From Nannocystis bainbridge (lineage in GTDB: Bacteria > Myxococcota_A > Polyangia > Nannocystales > Nannocystaceae), in assembly GCF_028368995.1 (NCBI RefSeq), contig NZ_JAQNDL010000003.1, positions 1,240,001-1,304,000 of the forward strand: a stretch of DNA of 64,000 nt, read 5' to 3'. Numbering within the stretch: position 1 is the first letter of the stretch; the number at the start of each line of letters is the position of its first letter. The notes under the pieces are model-generated. The model was not told the DNA's origin. It ran no database searches and saw nothing but the letters and a program-made list of their open reading frames with translations. Shown here piece by piece: positions 8,159 through 17,051 of this stretch. A program made the position numbers and the translations under genes.

Positions 8159-9436
8159 CTACCCGCGTCGCCGCCGGCGCAGCAGGGTCAGCACGGCACA
8201 TAGCCCGAGGGACATGCCCCATGCGCCATGTCCCTCGGGACTCACGGCGCAGAAGCCCATGAACCCTTCGGTGTCGTCCAGCTCGGCGGGCTCGTACGGA
8301 TCGACGGTCGCCAGCTGCCCGAGCGCGCGGGCGTTGCCGGCGGCGTCGTGGGCGACCAGCGCGAACACGTGACCGGAGCCGGGGTCGAGCCCGGTGACGA
8401 GCACCGAGGTCTGGTCGGGCGCGATGAAGCCGCTGCACACCCGGCTCCAGTCGAGCCGCTGCATCTCCCGGCTGACGCACAGCTGACAGGTGTCGCTGCA
8501 CAGCCCGGCGTCGGAGTTCTGCGTGCCCTCGTCGCACTCCTCGCCCGCGTCGACGCGGCCGTCGCCGCAGAACGCCGGCATATCGCGGTCGACCTTGACC
8601 AGCGCCTGCGGCTCGCCCCCGCACACGCTGGCGACTGTGTACCAGCCCGTCCCGTCGGCCACCGCGTCGCGCGCGGGCGCGGGAAATTCAAGCTCCGCCG
8701 AGTACTGCCAGTCGGTCTCGCACAGCACACGAAAGCCGGCGATGTCACGCGCATCGGGCAGCTCCCACCGCAGCAGCACGCCGTCGGCCCGCGGCTCGGC
8801 CCGCAGCCCGTGCGGCAGCTGGTGCGGCGGCTCGAAGTCGTAGCGCAGCACCCCGGACTCCGCCGTCTCCGGATCGTACACAAAATCCTCCGCCTGACAG
8901 CCGGTGACCCCATTCGCCGCCGGGTCGCACAGCCACACCCCGCCCTCGCCCTCGCCCTCGCAGCCGCGCGCCAGCGTGGTGTACGGCGAGTCCGCGCGGC
9001 GCTGCGCCGATTCGACGTAGCTGCCCAGGAACGCCGGATGAAACAGCGCCGTGAAGCCGGTCCGGAACTTCGCCACCGGCTCCTCGAGCAGGATACTACA
9101 CAGCCCGTTGCGCCCCTCCGCGGCCTCGCGGCTGTCGCAGCGATTGCCGACAAACCCGAAGATCGTCCGCGTCGGATCGCCCGCCCCGCCGACGGTCGAG
9201 ACTTCGGCCTGGATCGGCGCACCGCACTCGCAGCGGGCCCGATTGAGCAGGCCCTGGCGGTCGGCGTCGTCGAGGGTCCTCAGGGCCGCGCCGTCCTCGT
9301 CGAGGATCGCGTAGCGCACGCGAGCGTCGAACGACACCTCGCTGGCCCCGGCGGAGCCGGTCGCCCCGAACACACAGATGCACGCCACCAGCGACGCGCC
9401 CGAGCGGCGCGCCCCACCACGAGGTTTTCGAAGCAT
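8159..9436 (-). CDS. Secreted protein with one DUF4215 repeat and a myxobacterial C-terminal anchor
   Basis: 425 aa. The ATG at 9436 has a strong GGAGGGG upstream and opens a signal-peptide-like segment ending GSAGA. The body holds many Cys, an Fn3-like region (LRAEPRADGVLLRWELPDAR..) near residues 215-245, and one DUF4215-like repeat (CGDGRVDAGEECDEGTQNSDAG) near residue 310. The C-terminus is a short hydrophobic stretch followed by RRRRR, like a MYXO-CTERM or sorting tail, but the usual GCGC motif is absent. Just before the tail, 14 codons (SPEGHGAWGMSLGL) are encoded entirely by a three-unit repeat array, so the tail has been remodelled by that element. Confidence 0.8.
   Translation of the reverse strand: MLRKPRGGARRSGASLVACICVFGATGSAGASEVSFDARVRYAILDEDGAALRTLDDADRQGLLNRARCECGAPIQAEVSTVGGAGDPTRTIFGFVGNRCDSREAAEGRNGLCSILLEEPVAKFRTGFTALFHPAFLGSYVESAQRRADSPYTTLARGCEGEGEGGVWLCDPAANGVTGCQAEDFVYDPETAESGVLRYDFEPPHQLPHGLRAEPRADGVLLRWELPDARDIAGFRVLCETDWQYSAELEFPAPARDAVADGTGWYTVASVCGGEPQALVKVDRDMPAFCGDGRVDAGEECDEGTQNSDAGLCSDTCQLCVSREMQRLDWSRVCSGFIAPDQTSVLVTGLDPGSGHVFALVAHDAAGNARALGQLATVDPYEPAELDDTEGFMGFCAVSPEGHGAWGMSLGLCAVLTLLRRRRRG
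8201..8242. repeat. 14-bp palindrome array, 3 units, in frame inside a CDS
   Basis: TAGCCCGAGGGACA / TGCCCCATGCGCCA / TGTCCCTCGGGACT. The 42 bp start and end on codon boundaries of the minus-strand gene and add 14 codons. The array is flanked by an imperfect 9-bp direct repeat, CACGGCACA (8192-8200) and CACGGCGCA (8243-8251). Confidence 0.9.
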
Positions 9437-9574
9437 GGCCCCTCCAACCACCCCGCTCCTGCGAATATTTCCCGCGCCGTCGCACCGACGTGCCGACGTC
9501 GCCAAGTCGCGCGCTTTCGTACCGATCGGCGCTCCGCCAATGATCGGTGTAACGATCGCCTCGAGGCACGTCTT

Positions 9575-10546
9575 CTATCTGCGAACCGGCCGCGCCGACG
9601 CCTGCATCGCGTACGCGATCCCGTGCTCGAGGCTCGGCAGCGTGCGCACGCCGCCGAACTCGACCCCGAGCTCGACGAGCGCGCTCGCTACCTCCGGCCC
9701 GATGCCCGTGAGCACCAGCTCCGCGCCGAGCAGCCGCACCGCGCGGCCGACGTCCGCCAGGGCCCGCGCCGCGACCTCGTCGACCTGCGGCACCCCGGTG
9801 ACGTCGAGCAACACGAACCCGGCCCGCCGCGCCTGCACGCCCTCGAGGATCGCCTCCAACAATCGACCGGCCCGGTCGCCGTCGAAATCACCGACCAGCG
9901 GGACCGCCACCACGCGCTCCGCGATCGGCACCAGCGGGGTCGAGAGCGCCAGCAGCGTCGCCCGCTGGGCCTCGATCACCTGCTGCTGCAGCGCCACGTG
10001 TTCGGCCGTCGCCACCTCGAGCTCGGCCGTCCGCTGGCGCACCCGCTCCTCGAGCTCGACGTTGAGGCGCAGCACCGCCTCGCGGTCGCGCCGCTGCTCG
10101 CTGATGCAGCGGACCACCTTGATGAGCCCGTCCTCGCCGACCCGGATCACCCGCGCCTCGTACCACTCGGTCGCGCCGTCCAGCTCGAGCGCGTACTCGA
10201 GGCGGGCCTTGCCCGCCGGCCCCGCCGCCTCCGCGAACGTCGCCTCGAACTGTGCCCCGATCTCCGCCGGCAGCACGTCCTGCATGCGCCTGCCGAGGAA
10301 CGCCTCCGGCCCCACGTACATCGGCGTCGACGGGCTTGCCAGATAATGGGTGATCGTGCCGTCGAGGCGCATCTGGAAGAACAGGTCGGGCACCCCGCGG
10401 TAGATGTTCTCGAGCGCCGTCGCCAGCTTCAGCCGCTCCGCGTGCGCGCGCTGCACCTCTTGCGCCGCGCGCTCGAGCCGGGCGACCCGGCCGCGGAGCT
10501 CCTCGTTCTCGGCCCGCAGGTCGGCGTCGGTCGGTGCCTCTTCCAT
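9575..10546 (-). CDS. PAS-STAS domain regulator (RsbR-like)
   Basis: 323 aa cytoplasmic protein. An N-terminal coiled coil (residues about 5-45) is followed by a PAS-like sensor domain (about 45-155: IYRGVPDLFFQMRLDGTITHYL..), a second coiled coil (about 155-205) and a C-terminal STAS domain (about 205-310: LSTPLVPIAERVVAVPLVG.., FVLLDVTGVPQVD.., LLGAELVLTGI). The site normally phosphorylated in RsbR/RsbS STAS domains appears as the Thr in DVTGV. Co-antagonist-type proteins of this form act in stressosome-like or partner-switching signalling. No kinase or phosphatase partner is adjacent. Confidence 0.85.
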   Translation of the reverse strand: MEEAPTDADLRAENEELRGRVARLERAAQEVQRAHAERLKLATALENIYRGVPDLFFQMRLDGTITHYLASPSTPMYVGPEAFLGRRMQDVLPAEIGAQFEATFAEAAGPAGKARLEYALELDGATEWYEARVIRVGEDGLIKVVRCISEQRRDREAVLRLNVELEERVRQRTAELEVATAEHVALQQQVIEAQRATLLALSTPLVPIAERVVAVPLVGDFDGDRAGRLLEAILEGVQARRAGFVLLDVTGVPQVDEVAARALADVGRAVRLLGAELVLTGIGPEVASALVELGVEFGGVRTLPSLEHGIAYAMQASARPVRR

Positions 10547-10989
10547 GGTTGCACCGCGACGATAACCGACCCCCCGGTCCGCCGTTGCGACCCCCCGTTG
10601 CGCGAAGTCACCCCCCGCGCGGGCCCTCCCGAGCCTGCACCCGCAGGCACGCCCGCGCCCGCCCGGGAATGCGAGCAATCCGGGCCAAGGGGACCTCCAG
10701 GCCGGCTTCACGGGCGTCCCCACCGCCGCCGCGCACCCGTCTCCGCGGGATCACGGCGCGACTGGCCGCTGCGACTCCTATCATCACACTCCTGGGACTG
10801 ACTCGATTGGCGAGCGCGCCAGCGCGCCGGCAATGTCAGCACCACCGCGCGCGGAATTCATCGTCCACCATGCAGCGCGCGCAGATGCCCTCGGCATCTC
10901 GCCCACGGGCCTGCCGGCCCTCGGCAAAACTCCCGACCCGCCGCCGCGCGCGTCCCGACCTGCGCACATGCGCGTGATAGCGTCGTCCG
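10547..10989. other. Intergenic region, nothing identified
   Basis: 443 bases between divergent genes. Runs of C (repeated ACCCCCCG-like words near 10567-10615) are visible, but I find no repeat unit of the palindrome family, no terminator and no credible gene. Confidence 0.5.
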
Positions 10990-13098
10990 GTGCCACGCCT
11001 GTCGCCGCTCCAGCGCTCGCTCCTCTTGCCGGTGCTCGTCGCGCTCGGCTGCCCGCAGGGCGGCGACGTCGCCACCGACGCCGACCCTGGCGCCACCGCC
11101 GACGCCAGCACCGGCGCCACCGCCGGCACCGGCGCCCCGACCACCGGCGACACCGGCCCGGGCCCCACCTCGAGCGGCACCGATCCCACCGGTGACACCG
11201 GCGACACCGGCGACACCGGCGAGCCTCCTGGCGAGCCGTCCGGCAACGCGCTCGACCAGAACCTCCTGTTCACCTGCGACGATCGCCCTGCCTTGCCGCC
11301 GGCCGACCTGCGGCTGCTCGACCGCCAGGAGTGGACCCGCAGCGTCGGCAGCTGGACCGGCACCAACCTCGCCAACAATCCGCTGTATCCGCGGGCCTCC
11401 CACCGCTATTCGACCTACAGCGACGGCGAGGCGCTCGACCCCAGCGTGCTCTCGCTCTACCTCGACGTCGTCGGCGGCGCCGGCACCGCGTGGGCCATCG
11501 GCAAGTGGGATGCCGGCCGCGTGCGCACGGTGATCGAGGACCCCGAGTGTCAGTGCTTCCTCAACGACGCCGCCCCCTCGCCCGAGTGCGTCGATTACTT
11601 CGTCCGCCGCTACCTCGAATACGGAGCGGTGTACCGCCCCGCCGGTGACGAGCAGGCGGCCGCGCTGCGCGAGTTCGCCGACACCGTGCTCGCGGGCGAG
11701 GCCGACGTCGCCCAGCGGCCGGCCACCATCAAGCGGATCGCCGCCGCCGCGTGGATGACCACCGCCGCGCTGTATCGGCCCGAGCTCGGCGCCGGCGAGC
11801 CCGACGAGCACGGGCGCCTGCGGCTCGGCGACTGGGAGCTCGCGCAGGCGATCGCCTACGCCCTCACGCGGGCGCCCGCCGGGACCCCGAGCGTCAATCG
11901 CTACTACGAGGCCGGCTACACCAAGGGCGACGTCGATGGTGACCTCGGCGACTTCCTCGACGCCGCCGCCGACGGCACGATCCAGGACCCCGAGGTCGTC
12001 GCCGCGCTGGTCCGCGCCCACTTCGGCGGCCTCGACGAGGAGCGCCGCGACCTCCTGTTCGAGGACCGCGACGCCCGGTGGTGGGAGAACCAGGGCGAGT
12101 ACTGGATGGCCACCGGCGTGCGCGCCTTCTTCCGCGAATGGCTCGACTACGCCGGCCTCGCCGACAAGCCGCCGAAGGTCGAGACCGCCAAGACCTCCGC
12201 CTGGTGGGAGGTCGGCACCACCGAGCTCAGTTACCAAAACACCGTCTCCGGCATCTACGGCACCGAGAACACCCTCGTCACCCAGCTCGACGACATGATC
12301 GCCCGCATCGTCGCCGCCGACCAGGACGTGTTCGCCCAGCTGCTGACCTCGCGCCTGTTCTACACCCCCGCCAACGCCGGCTATCAGGAGGGCGAGAGCT
12401 CCATCTCCAATTCGACCGCCGACTCGCCCCGCGTCTACGGCGTCGCGGGCATCACCGCGCAGACCCGCGAGGCCCGCTGGAAGCAGCTGCCCGAGAACGA
12501 GCGCGCCGGCGTGCTCACCCACCCGGCGTGGCTCGGCGCGCACTCGCTGTCGTTCGAGAACGACCCCAACCTGGTCCATCGCGGCAAGTGGATCCGCGAA
12601 GAGCTGCTGTGCCAGAACATCCCCGACCTGCCGCTCAACGTCGACGCCATGCTGTCCGAGGCGTCGCGCGAGCAGTCGGCGCGCCAGCGGATCTCCGAGC
12701 AGATCGACGCGGACCCGTACTGCGCCGGTTGCCACCAGATGATGAACCCGCTCGGCTATCCGTTCGAGATCTACAACCACGCCGGCTTCCTCCGCATCGA
12801 GGATCACGGCGCCGCGCCGAACGGCACCAGCGTGCTCGCCAACATGCCCGCGCCCGAGCTCGACGGCCCGGTGACCAGCGCGATCGACATGAGCGTGCGC
12901 TTCGCCGGCTCCAAGTACGCCAAGCGCTGCTTCGTGCGCCAGGCCTTCCGCTTCTTCGCCGGCCGCGAGGAGACGATGCACGACGGCTGCACCCTCGTGG
13001 CCATGGAGACCGCCTACGACGACAGCGACGGCTCGTTCGCCGAATTGCTGATCGCCCTCTTCAACAGCGACAGCTTCCAGACCCGCGTGCCCGAGTGA
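10990..13098 (+). CDS. DUF1592/DUF1588 lipoprotein with c-type heme motif
   Basis: 702 aa from a GTG start; signal peptide with lipobox LVALGC. A low-complexity linker with (GDT)n runs to about residue 85. The rest matches the DUF1592/DUF1588 type of large secreted proteins known from Myxococcota and Planctomycetes: LLDRQEWTRSV near residue 110, FFREWLDYAGL near 380, LFYTPANAGY near 455, and the heme-binding CxxCH in DPYCAGCHQMMNPLGYPFE near 575, then CFVRQAFRFFAGRE. It is followed 26 bp later by a DUF1552 gene, the standard partner. A redox or degradative function is suspected, but the biochemistry is unknown. Confidence 0.88.
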   Translation: MPRLSPLQRSLLLPVLVALGCPQGGDVATDADPGATADASTGATAGTGAPTTGDTGPGPTSSGTDPTGDTGDTGDTGEPPGEPSGNALDQNLLFTCDDRPALPPADLRLLDRQEWTRSVGSWTGTNLANNPLYPRASHRYSTYSDGEALDPSVLSLYLDVVGGAGTAWAIGKWDAGRVRTVIEDPECQCFLNDAAPSPECVDYFVRRYLEYGAVYRPAGDEQAAALREFADTVLAGEADVAQRPATIKRIAAAAWMTTAALYRPELGAGEPDEHGRLRLGDWELAQAIAYALTRAPAGTPSVNRYYEAGYTKGDVDGDLGDFLDAAADGTIQDPEVVAALVRAHFGGLDEERRDLLFEDRDARWWENQGEYWMATGVRAFFREWLDYAGLADKPPKVETAKTSAWWEVGTTELSYQNTVSGIYGTENTLVTQLDDMIARIVAADQDVFAQLLTSRLFYTPANAGYQEGESSISNSTADSPRVYGVAGITAQTREARWKQLPENERAGVLTHPAWLGAHSLSFENDPNLVHRGKWIREELLCQNIPDLPLNVDAMLSEASREQSARQRISEQIDADPYCAGCHQMMNPLGYPFEIYNHAGFLRIEDHGAAPNGTSVLANMPAPELDGPVTSAIDMSVRFAGSKYAKRCFVRQAFRFFAGREETMHDGCTLVAMETAYDDSDGSFAELLIALFNSDSFQTRVPE

Positions 13099-13124
13099 GC
13101 GGCGACGCCGACCGGAGACCCATC

Positions 13125-14570
13125 ATGTTCACGCGTCGTAATTTCCTCACCACCGCGGGCCTCTTGACCGGCGCCGGCCTGTTCGGCGGCGCCGCCCTGA
13201 CCGGCCGCCCCACCCGCGCCGCCGACGGCGACCCGCGCCGGATCGTCATCTTCCTCGAGGGCAACGGCATCCGCCCCGAGTGCGTGCGCGACCCACTGAC
13301 GCTCGAGACCCTCGAGGGTTACGCCGGCAAGCCGATCGAGAGCAACCGCGACTACGGCCACGACGATCCGGTCCTCGTGTCCGCGGCCCCGCTCGCCGAG
13401 GCGCGCTCGCTCGCCGCGCTGGCCGCCAAGGACGACGACATCTCGCTGGTCGAGCGCGCCTGCCTGGTGCTCGGATTGTCGGGCACCTACCTGGGCGGCG
13501 GCCACTCCACCGATTTCGGGGCCCTGAGCGCCTCGCAGGCCGCCGGCGGACCCGCCGGGCCGACCATCGAGACCGTGCTCTCGGCCATCCCCGAGGTCCG
13601 CGGCAACACCCCGTTCGACGCCATTCGCATCGGCGTCGGCGCCGCCACGACCCCGCTCAATTATTCCAGCTGCGCCTTCGATGCCGGCAAGCCGGCCCCG
13701 CTGCTGCTCAGTCCCGCCGCCTCGTTCGCCTCGCTGTTCGGCTCGGTCGCCTCCGGCGAGGCCGGCGAGGAGTTCGAGAGCCGCAAGCAGCTGCTGGAGT
13801 TCGCGCTCGAGGACGTCATGCGCGAGCTCAAAGGCTTCGGCGGCTCGAAGCGCGGGCGCGACAAGCTCGAGACCTACGAGGCCTCGCTGCTGACGATGCT
13901 GGCCCGCAACGACCAGATCCTCGGCATGAAGGGCGCGCTGCAGGCCAACAAGCCGCTCGGTCCCGGCGAGTCCGACCCCGACCCCTACGCCTCGGGCGAC
14001 CCGCTCGAGCAGCTGCGCCTGCAAGCCGACATCGCCACCGCCTCGCTGCTGTCCGGTCTCACCAATGTCGCAGTGGTCTCGTTCGGCGCCGGCAGCTACT
14101 ACTGGTCGCTGGAATACCCCAGCCTGTCCGATTTCTACCCCTCCAAACAAGTGATCGGCGGCCACGACCTGCGCCACGGCGAGAGCCCCGCGTTCTACGA
14201 GACCCTGCACGAGGTCACCAGCCGCGGGATCGGCGAGATGGCGCGCATGGCTCGGGCCCTCGCCGCCCGCCCCGAGCAGGGCGGCACCATGCTCGACAAC
14301 ACCCTGCTCCTCTACATGTCCGACAACGGCGAGAAGCACCACTCGAACGCCGAGGAGTGGGCCATGCTCATGCTCGGCGGCAACAACATGGGCTTCAAGA
14401 CCGACGGCCGCAGCGTCACCTATCCGAAGAGCGGCCACGAGAACAATCGTCAGACCTCCAACCTCTTCAACTCGCTGCTCCACGGCGCCGGCCTGCCCAC
14501 CGACGATTTCGGCCACAGCAACCCGGTCACGCGCATCGCCGAGGGCCCGCTCGCCGAGGTGTGGAGCTGA
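13125..14570 (+). CDS. DUF1552 secreted protein (Tat signal)
   Basis: 481 aa. A twin-arginine leader (TRRNFLTTAGLLTGAG) suggests folded export. The body matches the DUF1552 family, related to DUF1501/sulfatase-like folds: IVIFLEGNGIRPE near residue 45, GGGHSTDFGALS near 125, TLLLYMSDNGEKHH near 395, and SGHENNRQTSNLFNSLL near 430. It lies 26 bp downstream of the DUF1592/DUF1588 gene with a CCGGAG ribosome-binding site; the two form an operon in many myxobacteria. Confidence 0.88.
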   Translation: MFTRRNFLTTAGLLTGAGLFGGAALTGRPTRAADGDPRRIVIFLEGNGIRPECVRDPLTLETLEGYAGKPIESNRDYGHDDPVLVSAAPLAEARSLAALAAKDDDISLVERACLVLGLSGTYLGGGHSTDFGALSASQAAGGPAGPTIETVLSAIPEVRGNTPFDAIRIGVGAATTPLNYSSCAFDAGKPAPLLLSPAASFASLFGSVASGEAGEEFESRKQLLEFALEDVMRELKGFGGSKRGRDKLETYEASLLTMLARNDQILGMKGALQANKPLGPGESDPDPYASGDPLEQLRLQADIATASLLSGLTNVAVVSFGAGSYYWSLEYPSLSDFYPSKQVIGGHDLRHGESPAFYETLHEVTSRGIGEMARMARALAARPEQGGTMLDNTLLLYMSDNGEKHHSNAEEWAMLMLGGNNMGFKTDGRSVTYPKSGHENNRQTSNLFNSLLHGAGLPTDDFGHSNPVTRIAEGPLAEVWS

Positions 14571-14655
14571 CCCCGCGCGCCGTCCGTCATCGCGCGCGAT
14601 CCCGGCGGCGTCGCCCGCTTGTCCGCCGCCGGAGCTTCCGCCACCATCGCCCGCG

Positions 14656-15360
14656 GTGCCACGGATCCTCCACGACCTCGCTTGCCTCGACGACCGCCGC
14701 CTGAGCCCGTACTGCTGGCGCAGCAAGTACGCGCTGGCCCACAAGGGCCTCGAGTTCGAGGCGCGCCCCCACGGCTTCCTCGACATCCAGCAGCTCTACG
14801 GCGGCGCGCACCGGACCTTGCCGATCCTCGACGACGACGGCCGCGTCGTGCACGACTCGTGGGCCATCGCCGACTTCCTCGACACCCACTACCCCGATCG
14901 CCCGCCCCTGTTCTCCGGGCCAGCCGAGCGCGCCCTGTGTCGATTCACCGAGGCGTGGCTGTTCGGCGCCCTCGCGCCGCTGCTGCTGCCGATGCTCGCG
15001 CTCGACATCCACGACCACGCGCACCCGAGCGATCGCGCGTACTTCCGCGAGAGCCGCGAGAAGCGGCTCGGTCGTAGCCTCGAGGCCGCAGCTGCGGGCC
15101 GCGAGGAGCAGCTGAGTGAGCTGCGCGCGGCCCTGAGCCCGCTGCGCCTCACCTTCACCGCCCAGGGCCAACAATTTCTCTCGGGCGATCGGGCGGGGTA
15201 CGCCGACTACATCGCCGCCGGCATCTTCTTGTGGGCAGCGTCGGTGACCACGCTGCCGCTGCTCGAGCGCGACGATCCCGTCGTCGCATGGTTCGAGCGC
15301 ATGCGCGACCTGCACGACGGACTCGGCCGCACCGCGCCGATGTATGCAATTGCGGCGTGA
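14656..15360 (+). CDS. Glutathione S-transferase family protein (LigE-type)
   Basis: 234 aa from a GTG start. The N-terminal thioredoxin-fold domain (residues 1-80) shows SPYCWRSKYALAHKGLEFE, typical of the beta-etherase LigE/LigF-like group of GSTs, and the cis-Pro loop TLPILDDDG. The C-terminal alpha-helical domain covers about 90-230. Likely a glutathione-dependent transferase or lyase in the cytoplasm; substrate unknown. It lies 85 bp after the DUF1552 gene and may be co-transcribed. Confidence 0.82.
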   Translation: MPRILHDLACLDDRRLSPYCWRSKYALAHKGLEFEARPHGFLDIQQLYGGAHRTLPILDDDGRVVHDSWAIADFLDTHYPDRPPLFSGPAERALCRFTEAWLFGALAPLLLPMLALDIHDHAHPSDRAYFRESREKRLGRSLEAAAAGREEQLSELRAALSPLRLTFTAQGQQFLSGDRAGYADYIAAGIFLWAASVTTLPLLERDDPVVAWFERMRDLHDGLGRTAPMYAIAA

Positions 15361-15442
15361 CGATCGCACTGCGAAGAGCTCGGTGAGACCACGACGATCC
15401 GCGCGCGCGCCCGTGCCCGATCGTCTCTGGCATATTCGCCGC

Positions 15443-16579
15443 ATGCCAGGCACGCGATCGATCTGCGCGGCGTTGGTGCTCGCCGCGTGCAGCAGTGAGC
15501 CCGTCGACACCGCCACCGACACGACCTCGACCACGTCGACCACCTCGACCACGGCGGACACCGCCGACACCACGTCGACCACGGCCACGGACGACACCAC
15601 CTCCACCTCGTCTTCGACCTCGACCTCGACCGGGCCGACGACCACCGTCGAGCCGACGACCACCGGCACCACCACCGTCGACGACACCACGACGACCACC
15701 GGCACCACCACCGAGGCCATGCCGAGCGGGCCCGACGTCGACGTGTCCGACCCGAAGCTCCACGAGTTCTCGTTCAAGGCCGACGAGGCCGACCCCGCGG
15801 CCGCGCTGGCGCTCGGCAACCAGCTGGCCCAGCTCGACACCAGCGCGCCGCTGCAGGGCCGCCTGGTCGTCTACCTCCACGGCGCCGATCAGCCGAGCAC
15901 CTGCGGCTCGCAGGCCCACGGGGTCGAGCTCGCGCGCATGGGCTTCCACGTGATCCACCCGTGCTACGTCGCCAACTACGGCGTCGGCAACTGCGGCGAC
16001 GACATCGGCGGCTGCCGGCTCGAGGCGTTCGAGGGCGTCGATCACCACCCGTTCATCGACATCCCGCCGGCCGACAGCATCGAGACGCGCGTGGTCAAGA
16101 TGCTGGAGCACCTGCAAGCATTGCACCCGGGCGGCGATTGGCAGTACTTCATCGAGGACGGCCTGCCGCGCTGGTCGGAGATCGTGATCTCGGGGATCTC
16201 CCACGGCGCGAGCAGCTCGGGGGTGATCGGGATGAACCGCACGGTCGAGCGCGTGGTGATGCTCTCGGGCCCGCTCGACAGCAATCAGGCGTGGCTGAAG
16301 GCTGACCCGCTGACCCCGATCGACCGCTTCTGGGGCTTCACCCACACCGGCGACGACCAGCACCCCGGCCATTTGAAGAGCTTCGCCGACATGCTGGTGC
16401 CCGGCGAACCATTCGTCGTCGACGGCGCCGAGCCGCCCTACATGGATTCGCACCGCCTCGTCACCTCGGCCCCGACCGACAACGGCCACGTCTCGACCCA
16501 GGCCGGCAGCGCCTCGCCCAAGGAGGCCGACGCCTACGTGTTCACGCCGGTGTGGCGCGCCATGTACGGCGCCGAGTGA
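15443..16579 (+). CDS. Lipoprotein with alpha/beta-hydrolase fold
   Basis: 378 aa. Signal peptide with lipobox LAACS, then a Thr-rich linker to about residue 95. The catalytic part has VVYLHGADQ (oxyanion region) near residue 135, a nucleophile elbow G-I-S-H-G in ISGISHGASSSG near 255, and a possible acid/His in the C-terminal portion (DNGHVST). This suggests a surface-attached esterase-like hydrolase. Substrate unknown. Confidence 0.78.
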   Translation: MPGTRSICAALVLAACSSEPVDTATDTTSTTSTTSTTADTADTTSTTATDDTTSTSSSTSTSTGPTTTVEPTTTGTTTVDDTTTTTGTTTEAMPSGPDVDVSDPKLHEFSFKADEADPAAALALGNQLAQLDTSAPLQGRLVVYLHGADQPSTCGSQAHGVELARMGFHVIHPCYVANYGVGNCGDDIGGCRLEAFEGVDHHPFIDIPPADSIETRVVKMLEHLQALHPGGDWQYFIEDGLPRWSEIVISGISHGASSSGVIGMNRTVERVVMLSGPLDSNQAWLKADPLTPIDRFWGFTHTGDDQHPGHLKSFADMLVPGEPFVVDGAEPPYMDSHRLVTSAPTDNGHVSTQAGSASPKEADAYVFTPVWRAMYGAE

Positions 16580-17051
16580 GCCCGCCCGCGTCCGCCTATC
16601 ATCCTGACCATGATCCCGCGGACCTGCGCAGCCGGGCTCCGCGAAGCGGTCGCTCCCGAGGTCGAAGCTGCGCGACGCCTTTCGCAGGTGCATCGCCCTC
16701 GCACGCGCGAAGCTCTCGCCCGCCGCGCGACCCTCGCCCGTGCGCGGCCCTCGCTGGTCGCGAGGCCCGACTCGACGCCGAAGATCTCGACTCGCGCGCG
16801 TCATCGACCCCGCGACGTCCACCGCGAGCCGTGCACGCCCGAGCTCGCTCTCATCTGCCTGTCCCCGAGGACATGTTATCTGTTCTTCAGGACATCTCAC
16901 GCGCGCGGACCCCGTCCTGCGCGCTCGGCACAGGGGGCCGCGAGCGCCTCGGCCGCGGCCTCCAGGACCCGTTTCGTCGACTCTCACGAATGGCGACGTC
17001 CTTGACGTCGGCGCCGCGGACGGGCACACGAACGGGCCGGAGATTCTTGGC
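16580..17051. other. Intergenic region with palindrome repeats
   Basis: 472 bases containing two 14-bp palindromes separated by seven bases (16860-16894). The frame from 16610 could encode 131 aa but is Arg/Ala-rich, crosses the repeats and has no family features, so I do not call it. Confidence 0.5.
16860..16894. repeat. Two 14-bp palindromes with a 7-bp spacer
   Basis: TGTCCCCGAGGACA, then TGTTATC (7 bp), then TGTTCTTCAGGACA. The spacer is exactly half a unit long and starts TGT like a unit half. The right flank TCTC matches the extended single-copy form. Confidence 0.88.

Noticed and set aside
16610..17005. 131-codon open frame
   Set aside because: Crosses the repeat pair and has the composition of GC-driven noise.
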